DNA from: Nocardia xishanensis NBRC 101358
Lineage (GTDB): Bacteria; Actinomycetota; Actinomycetes; Mycobacteriales; Mycobacteriaceae
Reading direction: 5' to 3'
Length of the DNA stretch: 64,000 nucleotides
NCBI RefSeq assembly: GCF_001613365.1
Contig: NZ_BDCF01000009.1
Coordinates: forward strand, 124,001-188,000
Part shown: piece by piece, positions 49,325-58,937 of the stretch
How the letters are laid out: each line of letters begins with the position of its first letter
Numbering within the stretch: the first letter of the stretch is position 1
Program-made: the position numbers and the translations under genes
The notes under the pieces: model-generated
What the model was told of the DNA's origin: nothing
Seen by the model: the letters and a program-made list of their open reading frames with translations, nothing else
Database searches by the model: none

Positions 49325-52300
49325 TCAGGCGTGGAAGCGGCGATGGTCGACGGCGAATTCGTCCGCGACGGTCGCGGCGAGTTCCACGTAGGCCCGCTTG
49401 GCTTGCTTGCTGAGCCGGTGCAGATCGATCTCGGCGCCCTCGGAGAGGTGCGAGTCGTACGGGATGATGTGCACCGCGCGGCAGCGGGACAGGAAGTACT
49501 CGCGCAGCTGCTGCACGCCGACATTCGGTGAACCTTCGCGCGGCAGGTTGATCACCACGACCGCGTTGCGCACCAGGTGATCGTGACCGTGCAAGGACAA
49601 CCAGTCCAGCGTCGCCGCGGCACTGCGGGCGCCGTCGATCGCGGCCGAGGAAATCAGCACCAGCGAATGCGCCAGGTCCAGGACGCCTGCCATCGCCGAG
49701 TGCATAAGACCGGTGCCGCAGTCGGTGAGGATGATGTTGTAGTAGCGCTGCAGGATGCGAGCGACTGCCCGGTATTCCTCGTCGTTGAACGCCTCCGACG
49801 CCGCCGGATCTCGTTCGCTGGCAAGCACTTCGAGTCGACTGGTGGCCTGCGAGGTGTGCCTGCGCACATCCGAGTAGCGCCCGATCGACGGATCGAGCAG
49901 CAGGTCGCGCACCGTCGACCGGGTCTGCAGCGGCACGCGCTGGGAGAGCGTGCCGAAGTCAGGGTTCGCGTCGACCGCGATCACCCGGTCGCCGCGAATG
50001 GACGCGAAGATCGAGCCGAGACCCATGGTGGTGGTCGTCTTCCCGACGCCGCCCTTCAGCGAGAGCACCGCGATGCGGTAGTCGCCGCGGACCGGCTGCC
50101 TGATCCTGGCCACGAGTTCCTGGAGCCGTAGCTCCTCGGCCGACATACCGGGATTGATCGCGCCGCCGGACATGTGGTGCACGGCCTTGCGCCAACCACT
50201 GCCAGGCGCTTTCTTGGCGCGGCGCAAGGGAACATCGTCCAGGGAGGGCTGACCCGGCTGGGACGGGCGCGGACCGCCGTATTGCGGCTGCTGGCCCCAA
50301 CTTTCACCGGTCGGTCCGTGCTGCGGCCGACCCCAGCTCTCGCCCGTCGGCCCCTGCGGGGGCGCGGGAGGTTGCGTGCCTTGGTTCCACGCGGGCGGTG
50401 CGGGCGGCTGCTGATCGGCAGCCGGAGGCGCGACGAAGCCGGGTGCGTTGTTGTTGGCGGGCTGCACCGGTTCCGGCCCGGACTGTGTCGGATAACCCGG
50501 TTCGCCGGGCCGCCTATCGCCGGGGATGTGGTAGGCGTCGGGGCCGGGCGCCGGAGCGTAACCACCCTGGCGCTGGTCGGCATAGCCGTAACCGGGCTGC
50601 GGGGCGTTCTCCTGAAGCGGTGGCTGAGCGCCGTATCCCGCCTGCGCCCATGGCATTTCGCCGCCGGGAGCTTGGCTTCCCTGCTGTGCGAACACGCCGG
50701 GGTCCCGGCGCACCTGGCCGGGAGCGGGCTGATCGCTGACCGGGGCACGGTGTCCGCCTCGAGCCGGACCCGGTGCGCCCCATTGACGCTCGCTCGGTTC
50801 GGGCTCGCCTGGCAGTCGATGCCTGCCGCCACGTGCGGACTCGGCGTCCTCGGCCGTACCCGTCGTGCCGGCAGGGTTGCGGGTGAACTCGTCGCCTTGG
50901 CCTCGACCGACCGCAGCTGGTCCGTACACGGATTCGTCAGGGCGCGGGGGAATTCCGCCTTCACGCCGCTCGTCCGGCCGAGTGGAGGAGACCGGAGCCG
51001 CCTCGTCGCCGACCGGCCGCGACACGGAGTTCGGACGCTCGGCGATCTTCGCTGGATCGGCGGCAGCGGACGTGCCACCCGCGCGCGCGGCGGGCGAGAA
51101 CGCGCCCGGTCGAGCGATGTCGCTCGCGGACGGCGGTGTCTGCGGCGCAGTCGGCGAAGGTACCTGCGGCCCCGACTGTTCGACGGGTTCCGCGGGTGGC
51201 GGAGGGAGTTCAGGGCGGGTTTCCGGCCGGCGCTGTTCGGGGCCGCCCAGCCAGGAGGGTGGAGCGTCGTCGCTCGACGGCGTCGACCCAGCGTGTGTGC
51301 GTAGCGGGGGTCCTTGCTCGGGCGGTGCGGCCGCGGCAGGTCCCGACGACGCGGCCGCGCTCGGGCCCGCGAGCCACGGTGGGGCGGCGTCGAATTCGGT
51401 CGCCGCACGGTCCGCGTCGGCCGAGGCGTTGCCCTCGGTGGACGCGGCGGGTGTGCGGTCCTGGCCCGTCGAAGCGGAACCCGTGTTCGTCCGAGCGGGA
51501 ACGTGATCCACCGCCGGCGGAGGCGTGACCGATTCTCCGGCCGGAATGCGTTGCGCGGCAGGTGAATCGGCGACGTGGTTCTCCGTCGCCCGGTTCGTGA
51601 CGCTGTGCTCGGCTCGCGGATCGGCGGCGTTGTTCTCCATCGGCCGGTCGGTGACGCCGTGTCCGGCCTGCGGATCGGCGGCGTGGTCGACGGTCGTCCG
51701 GGCGGCGCTCTCCTCGGCAGCCGGGGACGGGCGGACGTCGCTCGGCGGCGGTGGCGGCAGGTCGGGAAGCTGACGCTGGTAGCGCGTGGTCGCCTCGTTC
51801 GACGGAGGCGGCTCGGGGGCCGGTGCAGTCGGCTCGGGCGGCTCGGGAGTCGGCGCGGGCGCGCGCTGTCCGAGCGGTTGGAAGGCCTCGGAAGGCTCGC
51901 TCGGCTGCCTGGTGGGCAAGCCCGGATGCCCACCCCGCCCTTGCGGTGCGGACGATCTCGGGTCGTCGGGGTGCGGTTGCCCGCCCCACGCCTCGCCCGG
52001 CCGCTGCCCGGCTTGGCTCGATCCGTCGATCGGCGGCTGACCGGTGCCAATCGGCTGCTGAGGCTGGGGTCCCGGCCCGCCCATCGGCTGGTACCCGGGC
52101 GCGCCGGTCTGCTGGATGGCAGGGATGCCGTGCTGTTGCGGCATTCGACCCGGCCCGCCGAACGGCTCCGGCGCGGCACCCCACTGCGGTCCGCCGTCAC
52201 CGATCGGCGGCTGCCCAGACGCGCTGCTCCACTGCTGCTGGCTCGGTCCGCCTATCTGGTCGGGACGTGCCTGACCGGGGCCGCCGATCGGCTGGCCTGG

Positions 52301-52966
52301 TCCGCCGGTCTGTTGCTGGCTCGGTCCGCCGATGTGGTCGGGAGGTGCCTGACCGGGGCCGCCGATCGGCTGGCCCGGCCCGCCGGTCTGTTGCTGGCTC
52401 GGTCCGCCGATGTGGTCGGGAGGTGCCTGCTCAGGACCGAGGGTCGGCTGCCCTGGTCCGCCGAACTGCTGCGGCGGCGTAGGGCCCCGTCCTCCGGTCG
52501 GCTGCGGCGCTTGCTCGTGGGCGTCGAACCGCGGCGGGGCCGCGTGCTCCGGCCCGCTCATCGGCTGCTGCGGAACCGGACCTTCGTTCTGCGGCTGCCG
52601 GGGATCGCCGGGCCGACCGGCATTCGCGTCGGGACCGGACGACCAACCGGACTGCGGCTGTCCCCAGGAGTCGGCGGGCGGCTCTTGGCGACGCTGCTCC
52701 GCGGCCGGTGGCGCGGTCTGCGGTTCCTCGACCGGCTCGTCCTTGTCGCGGCCGAGCCACCTGCGCTTCTTGTCCTTGCGGCCGGAAGCCTGATTCGCGT
52801 CGCCGCGACCGTCGGGCGCCTGGGACTTGCGGCGTTTTTTGCGGTCGGGTGCGTCGTCGATGAGCTCGTCGTGCGGAAGATTCTCTACCGGTGCCTCGTA
52901 ACCCCCGGTCACCTCGCTGTCGGACAGCCACGGCGGCAGCATCGGGAGGTCGTTGTTACGACTCAC
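49325..52966 (-). CDS. espI: EspI-like proline-rich protein with ParA/MinD-type ATPase
   Basis: 1213 residues from GTG. The first ~900 residues are disordered, Pro/Gln/Gly-rich, with basic KKRRK and KDKKRRW patches and repeats built on GGPGQAPPDHIGGPSQQQ. The C-terminal ~260 residues are a P-loop ATPase with KGGVGKTTT at ~aa 971-979, VDANPDFG, and ILTDCGTG. This is the layout of EspI (Rv3876) of ESX-1, a cytosolic ATPase linked to energy-dependent control of secretion. It lies 2.3 kb from eccC, separated by unrelated genes. Confidence 0.8.
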   Translation of the reverse strand: MSRNNDLPMLPPWLSDSEVTGGYEAPVENLPHDELIDDAPDRKKRRKSQAPDGRGDANQASGRKDKKRRWLGRDKDEPVEEPQTAPPAAEQRRQEPPADSWGQPQSGWSSGPDANAGRPGDPRQPQNEGPVPQQPMSGPEHAAPPRFDAHEQAPQPTGGRGPTPPQQFGGPGQPTLGPEQAPPDHIGGPSQQQTGGPGQPIGGPGQAPPDHIGGPSQQQTGGPGQPIGGPGQARPDQIGGPSQQQWSSASGQPPIGDGGPQWGAAPEPFGGPGRMPQQHGIPAIQQTGAPGYQPMGGPGPQPQQPIGTGQPPIDGSSQAGQRPGEAWGGQPHPDDPRSSAPQGRGGHPGLPTRQPSEPSEAFQPLGQRAPAPTPEPPEPTAPAPEPPPSNEATTRYQRQLPDLPPPPPSDVRPSPAAEESAARTTVDHAADPQAGHGVTDRPMENNAADPRAEHSVTNRATENHVADSPAAQRIPAGESVTPPPAVDHVPARTNTGSASTGQDRTPAASTEGNASADADRAATEFDAAPPWLAGPSAAASSGPAAAAPPEQGPPLRTHAGSTPSSDDAPPSWLGGPEQRRPETRPELPPPPAEPVEQSGPQVPSPTAPQTPPSASDIARPGAFSPAARAGGTSAAADPAKIAERPNSVSRPVGDEAAPVSSTRPDERREGGIPPRPDESVYGPAAVGRGQGDEFTRNPAGTTGTAEDAESARGGRHRLPGEPEPSERQWGAPGPARGGHRAPVSDQPAPGQVRRDPGVFAQQGSQAPGGEMPWAQAGYGAQPPLQENAPQPGYGYADQRQGGYAPAPGPDAYHIPGDRRPGEPGYPTQSGPEPVQPANNNAPGFVAPPAADQQPPAPPAWNQGTQPPAPPQGPTGESWGRPQHGPTGESWGQQPQYGGPRPSQPGQPSLDDVPLRRAKKAPGSGWRKAVHHMSGGAINPGMSAEELRLQELVARIRQPVRGDYRIAVLSLKGGVGKTTTTMGLGSIFASIRGDRVIAVDANPDFGTLSQRVPLQTRSTVRDLLLDPSIGRYSDVRRHTSQATSRLEVLASERDPAASEAFNDEEYRAVARILQRYYNIILTDCGTGLMHSAMAGVLDLAHSLVLISSAAIDGARSAAATLDWLSLHGHDHLVRNAVVVINLPREGSPNVGVQQLREYFLSRCRAVHIIPYDSHLSEGAEIDLHRLSKQAKRAYVELAATVADEFAVDHRRFHA

Positions 52967-53385
52967 GCATCGCCTCGCTGTCCCGCGGCTTCCGTCGTAC
53001 GCTCGGCGTCGCTCGTGCCCGAGATGACCCGCCCGCGACGCTCGTGCTCGGCCCTGTCGTGGCCGAGGGGCGCGGTGCCGACAGCTGGCCCGGTACGCTG
53101 GCTCACGGCATCCCCCTAAGTCTGCTCGACCGTTTCCTGGACCCGGTCAGTTTACGTGACGCGCCCCACCCGGCGTGGCGCAGGGAGCCGCCGCGCTGCG
53201 ACTTCGCGGCAGGGCGTTTTTGCCGGATCGGATGCCTCCCGGTAAGCTGGAGCGGCGGTGCACCTATGCGCCGCCTGTTTGCATGCCGCCGGTCCGGATG
53301 ACGCCGCCCGGTACATACAAGCAGACACCAGGCAATCACACCAGGTTCGAGCGGCAACGCTCGGTGAACCGGGATCGCGGAGGAC
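52967..53385. other. Non-coding spacer espI-infA (419 bp)
   Basis: The divergent control region of espI and the infA operon. Apart from a promoter candidate at 53221-53249 I see no clear ORF or hairpin. Confidence 0.6.
53221..53249 (+). promoter_or_regulatory. Candidate infA operon promoter
   Basis: TTGCCG (53221-53226), 17 bp, TAAGCT (53244-53249), consistent with a primary-sigma promoter (TAnnnT -10). It lies 137 bp before the infA start. Confidence 0.5.
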
Positions 53386-53607
53386 ATGGCGAAGAAAGAC
53401 GGGGCCATCGAGGTCGAGGGTCGAGTTGTCGAGCCGCTGCCCAATGCGATGTTCCGTATCGAGCTCGAGAACGGGCACAAGGTTCTCGCGCACATCAGCG
53501 GAAAGATGCGGCAGCACTACATTCGCATCCTTCCCGAGGACCGGGTCGTCGTCGAGCTTTCACCCTACGACCTGTCCCGCGGCCGCATCGTATACCGCTA
53601 TAAGTGA
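53386..53607 (+). CDS. infA: Translation initiation factor IF-1
   Basis: 73 residues, full length, with the S1-like fold ([20 protein letters not shown]... [19 protein letters not shown]). It binds the ribosomal A site during initiation. First gene of the conserved infA-rplQ block. Confidence 0.98.
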
Positions 53608-53610
53608 ATC

Positions 53611-53736
53611 GAGTCGGCGAGCTTGCGTAACGCGCTCGCCCGAGTCGACTCATGTGGCCACCGTCCGCGAGGACGGCACAACAAAGACTTCCCCAGTCGC
53701 CGACTGGGGAAAAACTGTGTTCACACCTCTGTGAAC
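53611..53736 (+). promoter_or_regulatory. Run of four hairpins in the infA-rpmJ spacer
   Basis: GGCGAGC-11 nt-GCTCGCC (53616-53640), CCGTCC-GCGA-GGACGG (53661-53676), TTCCCCAGTC-GCC-GACTGGGGAA (53689-53711, 10-bp stem followed by AAAAA) and GTTCACA-CCTC-TGTGAAC (53719-53736). No T-run is present on the + strand. They may adjust readthrough or RNA processing between infA and rpmJ. Confidence 0.5.
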
Positions 53737-53756
53737 CACAACGAGATTGGACGGAC

Positions 53757-53870
53757 GTGAAGGTTCAGCCGAGCGTCAAGAAGATCTGCGAGAAGTGCAA
53801 GGTGATCCGCCGCCACGGCCGGGTCATGGTGATCTGCGACAACCTGCGCCACAAGCAGCGCCAGGGCTGA
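53757..53870 (+). CDS. rpmJ: 50S ribosomal protein L36 (bL36), zinc-ribbon form
   Basis: 37 residues from GTG 53757. [20 protein letters not shown] with C11, C14, C27 and H32 is the C+ zinc-binding form. Confidence 0.97.
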   Translation: MKVQPSVKKICEKCKVIRRHGRVMVICDNLRHKQRQG

Positions 53871-54075
53871 TCAAGGGCTCACCGCCAAGCACCGAACGCG
53901 GTTCGGATTGGCACAAAGAAGAACTCCCAGCTCCAGCCGCACGCTGTGGAAATCCGGGCTTTCGAGAGAAGGACCGGGGCGTGCAGGCCAACCACCGGCA
54001 CGGAGGCCGGTGCCCCACCCAAGACGGGGGAACGGACAGGGAGCAGACCTCCGCAACGATTAAGGAAACTGCCAC

Positions 54076-54447
54076 ATGGCACGTCTCATGGGCGTCGACC
54101 TCCCGCGCGAAAAGCGCATGGAGATCGCGCTGACCTACATTTTCGGCATCGGCCGTACCCGCTCCAAGGAGATCCTCGAGGCCACCGGCGTCAGCGCCGA
54201 CCTGCGTTCGAAGGACCTCAGCGACGACGACCTGACCAAGCTCCGCGACTACATCGAGGCCTCGGAGTTCAAGGTCGAGGGTGACCTGCGCCGCGAGGTG
54301 CAGGCCGACATCCGCCGCAAGATCGAGATCGGCTGCTACCAGGGCCTGCGCCACCGTCGTGGCCTGCCCGTGCGTGGCCAGCGGACCAAGACCAACGCGC
54401 GCACCCGCAAGGGCCCGAAGCGCACCGTCGCAGGCAAGAAGAAGTAA
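54076..54447 (+). CDS. rpsM: 30S ribosomal protein S13 (uS13)
   Basis: 123 residues. [26 protein letters not shown] and the basic tail are standard. The 205-bp gap before it has no gene. The next gene follows at 9 bp. Confidence 0.98.
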   Translation: MARLMGVDLPREKRMEIALTYIFGIGRTRSKEILEATGVSADLRSKDLSDDDLTKLRDYIEASEFKVEGDLRREVQADIRRKIEIGCYQGLRHRRGLPVRGQRTKTNARTRKGPKRTVAGKKK

Positions 54448-54456
54448 GGGACACGG

Positions 54457-54870
54457 ATGCCTCCTAAGAGCAGGGCCTCCGGCCCCAAGAAGACCCAGAA
54501 GTCGCGCCGCAGGGACAAGAAGAACGTTCCGCACGGCAACGCGCACATCAAGAGCACGTTCAACAACACGATCGTGTCCATCACCGACCCGAACGGCAAC
54601 GTCATCTCCTGGGCGTCGTCGGGTCACGTCGGCTTCAAGGGTTCGCGTAAGTCGACCCCGTTCGCCGCTCAGCTGGCCGCCGAGAACGCGGCCCGCAAGG
54701 CGCAGGAGCACGGCGTCAAGAAGGTCGACGTGTTCGTCAAGGGCCCGGGTTCGGGCCGCGAGACCGCGATCCGCTCGCTGCAGGCCGCGGGCCTCGAGGT
54801 GGGCACGATCTCCGATGTCACCCCGCAGCCGCACAACGGCTGCCGTCCGCCCAAGCGGCGTCGCGTCTAG
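54457..54870 (+). CDS. rpsK: 30S ribosomal protein S11 (uS11)
   Basis: 137 residues, full length, with [19 protein letters not shown] and the [14 protein letters not shown]-terminus. A Lys-rich N-terminal extension is normal in actinobacteria. Confidence 0.98.
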   Translation: MPPKSRASGPKKTQKSRRRDKKNVPHGNAHIKSTFNNTIVSITDPNGNVISWASSGHVGFKGSRKSTPFAAQLAAENAARKAQEHGVKKVDVFVKGPGSGRETAIRSLQAAGLEVGTISDVTPQPHNGCRPPKRRRV

Positions 54871-54892
54871 CGGGAAAGGAAGGTAGAGCGAA

Positions 54893-55498
54893 ATGGCCCG
54901 TTACACCGGACCCATCACCCGCAAGTCGCGTCGTCTGCGCGTCGACCTCGTCGGCGGCGACCAGGCGTTCGAGCGTCGCCCCTACCCGCCCGGCCAGCAC
55001 GGCCGCGCGCGGATCAAGGAGAGCGAATACCTGCTCCAGCTGCAGGAGAAGCAGAAGGCTCGCTTCTCCTACGGCGTCATGGAGAAGCAGTTCCGCCGGT
55101 ACTACGAAGAGGCCAACCGCCTCAAGGGCAAGACCGGTGACAACCTGCTCCGTCTCCTGGAGCTGCGTCTGGACAACGTCGTGTACCGCGCCGGTCTGGC
55201 GCGCACCCGCCGCCAGGCCCGTCAGCTGGTCAGCCACGGCCACTTCCTGGTCAACGGCGTCAAGGTGGACGTGCCCAGCTACAAGGTGAGCCAGTACGAC
55301 ATCATCGACGTCAAGGACAAGTCGCTGCCGACCCTGCCTTTCCAGGTCGCGCGCGAGACCGTCGGCGACCGCCCGGTTCCTGGCTGGCTGCAGGTGATCC
55401 CGGGCCGTCTGCGGATCCTGGTCCACCAGGAGCCGGAGCGCGCCCAGATCGATGTGCCGCTGCAGGAACAGCTGATCGTCGAGTACTACTCGAAGTAA
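54893..55498 (+). CDS. rpsD: 30S ribosomal protein S4 (uS4), zinc-free form
   Basis: 201 residues; S4 domain RLDNVVYRAGLARTRRQARQ. There is no Cys in the whole chain, so it is the C- (zinc-independent) form. AGGAAGG precedes the ATG. Confidence 0.98.
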   Translation: MARYTGPITRKSRRLRVDLVGGDQAFERRPYPPGQHGRARIKESEYLLQLQEKQKARFSYGVMEKQFRRYYEEANRLKGKTGDNLLRLLELRLDNVVYRAGLARTRRQARQLVSHGHFLVNGVKVDVPSYKVSQYDIIDVKDKSLPTLPFQVARETVGDRPVPGWLQVIPGRLRILVHQEPERAQIDVPLQEQLIVEYYSK

Positions 55499-55605
55499 TC
55501 AGCGAATGCCGCTGGTGCTCGATCGTCCGGTTCGCCCGGCGGTCGAGCACAACCCCTTAAAACGAGGCGTCAAATAGCGGGCGCCCTAAAAGGAGGATGA
55601 TCCTC

Positions 55606-56664
55606 ATGCTGATTTCCCAGCGTCCGACCCTGACCGAAGAGGTCGTCGCCGAGAACCGCTCGAAGTTCACCATCGAACCCCTCGAGCCGGGCTTCGGCTA
55701 CACCCTCGGCAACTCGCTGCGGCGTACCCTGCTGTCCTCGATCCCGGGGGCCGCGGTCACGAGCATCCGCATCGACGGCGTTCTGCACGAGTTCACCACC
55801 GTTCCCGGCGTGAAGGAAGATGTCACCGACATCATCCTGAACCTCAAGGGTCTGGTCGTGTCCTCGGAGGAGGACGAGCCGGTGACGATGTACGTGCGCA
55901 AGCAGGGCCCCGGCACCGTCACCGCCGGTGACATCGTGCCGCCCGCCGGCGTCGTCGTGCACAACCCGGACATGCACATCGCCACCCTGAACGACAAGGG
56001 CAAGCTCGAGATCGAGCTCGTCGTCGAGCGCGGTCGCGGTTACGTCCCGGCGGTGCAGAACAAGGCGTCCGGTGCGGAAATCGGCCGGATCCCGGTGGAT
56101 TCGATCTACTCCCCGGTGCTCAAGGTGACCTACAAGGTCGAGGCCACCCGTGTCGAGCAGCGCACCGACTTCGACCGGCTCATCCTGGACGTGGAGACCA
56201 AGAACTCCATCAGCGCGCGGGACGCGCTCGCTTCGGCGGGCAAGACCCTGGTCGAGCTGTTCGGCCTGGCTCGCGAGCTGAACGTCGAAGCCGAAGGCAT
56301 CGAGATCGGCCCGTCGCCGGCCGAGGCGGATCACATCGCCTCGTTCGGTCTGCCGATCGAGGACCTGGACCTCACCGTCCGGTCCTACAACTGCCTCAAG
56401 CGCGAGGGTGTGCACACGGTGGGCGAGCTGGTCGCCCGCACCGAGTCGGATCTGCTGGACATCCGCAACTTCGGCCAGAAGTCCATCGACGAGGTGAAGG
56501 TCAAGCTGCACGCGCTGGGCCTCTCGCTGAAGGACAGCCCGGCGTCGTTCGACCCGTCCTCCGTGGTGGGTTACGACGCGAGCACCGGCACGTGGAGCGA
56601 CAGCGGCACGTTCAGTGACACCGATGGCGGCGAGCAGGACTACGCCGAGACCGAACAGCTCTAG
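55606..56664 (+). CDS. rpoA: RNA polymerase alpha subunit
   Basis: 352 residues from ATG 55606 (AGGAGG 9 bp upstream; the in-frame ATG at 55597 directly abuts that site). The N-terminal dimerisation domain ([19 protein letters not shown]) and C-terminal domain ([17 protein letters not shown]) are both intact, with an acidic tail. Confidence 0.98.
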   Translation: MLISQRPTLTEEVVAENRSKFTIEPLEPGFGYTLGNSLRRTLLSSIPGAAVTSIRIDGVLHEFTTVPGVKEDVTDIILNLKGLVVSSEEDEPVTMYVRKQGPGTVTAGDIVPPAGVVVHNPDMHIATLNDKGKLEIELVVERGRGYVPAVQNKASGAEIGRIPVDSIYSPVLKVTYKVEATRVEQRTDFDRLILDVETKNSISARDALASAGKTLVELFGLARELNVEAEGIEIGPSPAEADHIASFGLPIEDLDLTVRSYNCLKREGVHTVGELVARTESDLLDIRNFGQKSIDEVKVKLHALGLSLKDSPASFDPSSVVGYDASTGTWSDSGTFSDTDGGEQDYAETEQL

Positions 56665-56713
56665 GCCGCTGGGGTAGGCGCCCCGGCCCGGCCGCATACA
56701 AGGAGAATCAACA

Positions 56714-57241
56714 ATGCCTAAGCCCAAGAAGGGTGCCCGCTTCGGCGGGTCGGCGTCGCACCAGAAGGCGATTTTCGCCAATCTGGCCACGGCGCTCTTC
56801 GAGCACGGCCGGATCACCACCACCGAGGCCAAGGCCAAGGCCGTGCGTCCCTACGCGGAGAAGCTCATCACCAAGGCGAAGGGCGGCACCCTTGCCGACC
56901 GTCGCGAGGTGCTGAAGGTGATCCGCAACAAGGACGTCGTCCACTCGCTCTTCGCGGAGATCGGACCGTCGTTCGATGGCCGCGAGGGTGGCTACACCCG
57001 CATCACCAAGACGCTGCCGCGTAAGGGTGACAACGCGCCGATGGCGATCATCGAGCTGGTCCGGGAGAAGACCGTGACCAACGAGGCCGATCGCGCCCGT
57101 CGCGTCGCCGCCTCCAAGAAGGCCGAGGAGCAGGCTCCCGAGGTCGTCGAGGAGCAGGCCGACGAGGCTGTCGCCGAGGCCGAAACTCCGGCTGCCGAGG
57201 AGAAGGCCGACGAGTCCGCCGAGGACAAGAAGGACGCCTGA
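56714..57241 (+). CDS. rplQ: 50S ribosomal protein L17 (bL17) with acidic extension
   Basis: 175 residues. The first ~120 are the L17 core ([24 protein letters not shown]); the rest is an Ala/Glu-rich tail common in actinobacteria. Confidence 0.98.
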   Translation: MPKPKKGARFGGSASHQKAIFANLATALFEHGRITTTEAKAKAVRPYAEKLITKAKGGTLADRREVLKVIRNKDVVHSLFAEIGPSFDGREGGYTRITKTLPRKGDNAPMAIIELVREKTVTNEADRARRVAASKKAEEQAPEVVEEQADEAVAEAETPAAEEKADESAEDKKDA

Positions 57242-57259
57242 CCTGGGTCGGGTTTTCTC

Positions 57260-57297
57260 GAATGAGCCCGCCGCCCCTGTGGGTGGCGGGCTCATTC
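57260..57297 (+). terminator. Rho-independent-type hairpin after rplQ
   Basis: GAATGAGCCCGCCGCCC pairs with GGGTGGCGGGCTCATTC (17 bp, one G-T) around CTGT. No T-run follows, as is common in this group. Confidence 0.85.
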
Positions 57298-57373
57298 GCG
57301 TTGTGATCGGCCCGAACCGAACGGCCGACCGTGCTGACTCCGCGGGCTTGTTCGCGTTCGACGAGGAGTCGTT

Positions 57374-58270
57374 GTGACAGTGGAGGATTCGATGGAGACG
57401 GCGAGTTCGCAGCCCGAGCCCGCGCCGACGCAGACGGTCGCGGCGCCGCCCGCCGTGCGGGTGCGCCTCGACATCTCCTACGACGGAACGGATTTCATCG
57501 GCTGGGCGCGCCAGCCGGGGTTGCGGACCGTGCAGGGCATCTTGGAGGAGTCGCTGAGCAAGGTGTTCCGTGAGCCGATCCAGTTGACCGTCGCCGGCCG
57601 CACCGATGCCGGGGTGCACGCCGAGGGGCAGGTCGCGCACTTCGACACCACCGCCGAGTTCGACGGTGACAAGCTCGTTCACCGAATGGCTCGGTTCCTC
57701 CCGAAAGACGTGCGTATCAAGGCGGCTCGGGTCGCGCCGCCGGAGTTCGACGCGCGCTTCTCGGCGATTCGCCGCCACTACGTCTACCGGCTCACCACCG
57801 CGCCGTACGGTGCGGAGCCGCTGAGCGCCCGCAGCGTCGTGCCGTGCCGCCCCGGCGTCGATCTGGAGGCGATGCGGACGGCGTCCCGAAGCCTGTTGGG
57901 GTTGCACGATTTCGCGGCGTTCTGCCGCCGCAGGGAGGGCGCGACCACGGTCCGCGAGTTGCAGCGCTTCGACTGGGAGCGCGAGGGGGATTCGCTCATC
58001 GCGTCCGTCAGCGCCGACGCGTTCTGCTGGTCGATGGTGCGCAGCCTGGTCGGCGCGGTGCTCGCCGTGGGCGAGGGCAGGCGCACCGCGGAGTGGATCG
58101 CAGGTCTGCTGGCGGAGACCGAGCGTTCGAGTGCGGTAACCGTCGCCCCGGCCCACGGACTGAGCCTCGTCGCGGTCGACTATCCGGCCGACGCGGACCT
58201 AGCGGCACGCAATGCCGAGACCAGGGAGATGCGGGTCGTGCCGGACCGAGGGTGCTGCGGCGGAGACTGA
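57374..58270 (+). CDS. truA: tRNA pseudouridine synthase A
   Basis: 298 residues from GTG with GAGGAG upstream. Catalytic D78 sits in [25 protein letters not shown] and [12 protein letters not shown] (IRRHYVYRL) motifs are kept. It modifies U38-U40 in tRNA anticodon arms. The ~25 residues before the core are low-complexity. Confidence 0.95.
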   Translation: MTVEDSMETASSQPEPAPTQTVAAPPAVRVRLDISYDGTDFIGWARQPGLRTVQGILEESLSKVFREPIQLTVAGRTDAGVHAEGQVAHFDTTAEFDGDKLVHRMARFLPKDVRIKAARVAPPEFDARFSAIRRHYVYRLTTAPYGAEPLSARSVVPCRPGVDLEAMRTASRSLLGLHDFAAFCRRREGATTVRELQRFDWEREGDSLIASVSADAFCWSMVRSLVGAVLAVGEGRRTAEWIAGLLAETERSSAVTVAPAHGLSLVAVDYPADADLAARNAETREMRVVPDRGCCGGD

Positions 58271-58321
58271 TAGGGGACCGGTACCGCGGCCGGTCTCAGC
58301 GAACCGCGGTACCGGAGTGGT

Positions 58322-58765
58322 TCAGTCGCCGGTGCTCGCTTCGATGGTCTTCGGCCCCGAGTGGCCGGAGATCTCGATGCGGCGCGGCTTGGCCCTTTCG
58401 GCGACGGGGATGGTCACCGAGAGGACGCCGTTGTTGTAGGTGGCGCTGATCTTTTCGGTGTCGACGTTGTCGCCGAGGGACAGCTGGCGCATGTAGGTTC
58501 CCGCGAAGCGTTCCGAGGCGATCCACTGGACGCCTTCGTCGCTGGGCAAGCTGCGCTGGGCGCGCAGCGTCAGTGTGCCGTTGTCGACGCTCACGTCGAC
58601 CGAGCCGGGATCCACGCCGGGCAGATCGGCATTGAGCACGTAGTGGTCGCCCGCCTTGAACAGATCCATCGGCATGAAGCGCGGTGCGCGTGCCGACCCG
58701 ACGTTTTCGCCGAGCAGCTGCCGGGCGACGGTGTCGATGTCATGGAATGGATCGAATCGCAGCAC
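58322..58765 (-). CDS. Small heat-shock protein (Hsp20/alpha-crystallin)
   Basis: 147 residues from GTG 58765, chosen because GGAGGTGA lies 7 bp upstream; the earlier ATG 58780 overlaps that site. The alpha-crystallin domain (HYVLNADLPGVDPGSVDVSV... NGTLTLRAQR... ATYNNGVLSVTIPVAE) is complete. It holds unfolded proteins under heat. A perfect CIRCE operator lies upstream. Confidence 0.93.
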   Translation of the reverse strand: MLRFDPFHDIDTVARQLLGENVGSARAPRFMPMDLFKAGDHYVLNADLPGVDPGSVDVSVDNGTLTLRAQRSLPSDEGVQWIASERFAGTYMRQLSLGDNVDTEKISATYNNGVLSVTIPVAERAKPRRIEISGHSGPKTIEASTGD

Positions 58766-58837
58766 AGCAATCACCTCCATCTCAGTCCGTCGGCGACCGC
58801 CACGGCGGCGGAAGCCGGAAGCTGTGCACCATCTAAG

Positions 58838-58864
58838 TTAGCACTCTCGTGCCCTGAGTGCTAA
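58838..58864. promoter_or_regulatory. CIRCE element (HrcA operator)
   Basis: TTAGCACTC-N9-GAGTGCTAA, a perfect match to the CIRCE consensus. It lies 73 bp upstream of the hsp20 start and implies repression by HrcA, released by heat. Confidence 0.92.
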
Positions 58865-58937
58865 TACTTCGGGGGGAGTGGGGCCACGGTTTCGCGGCGT
58901 GGAATAGGAACGGGGACAGCCGAGGTTCGTTTCCGAC

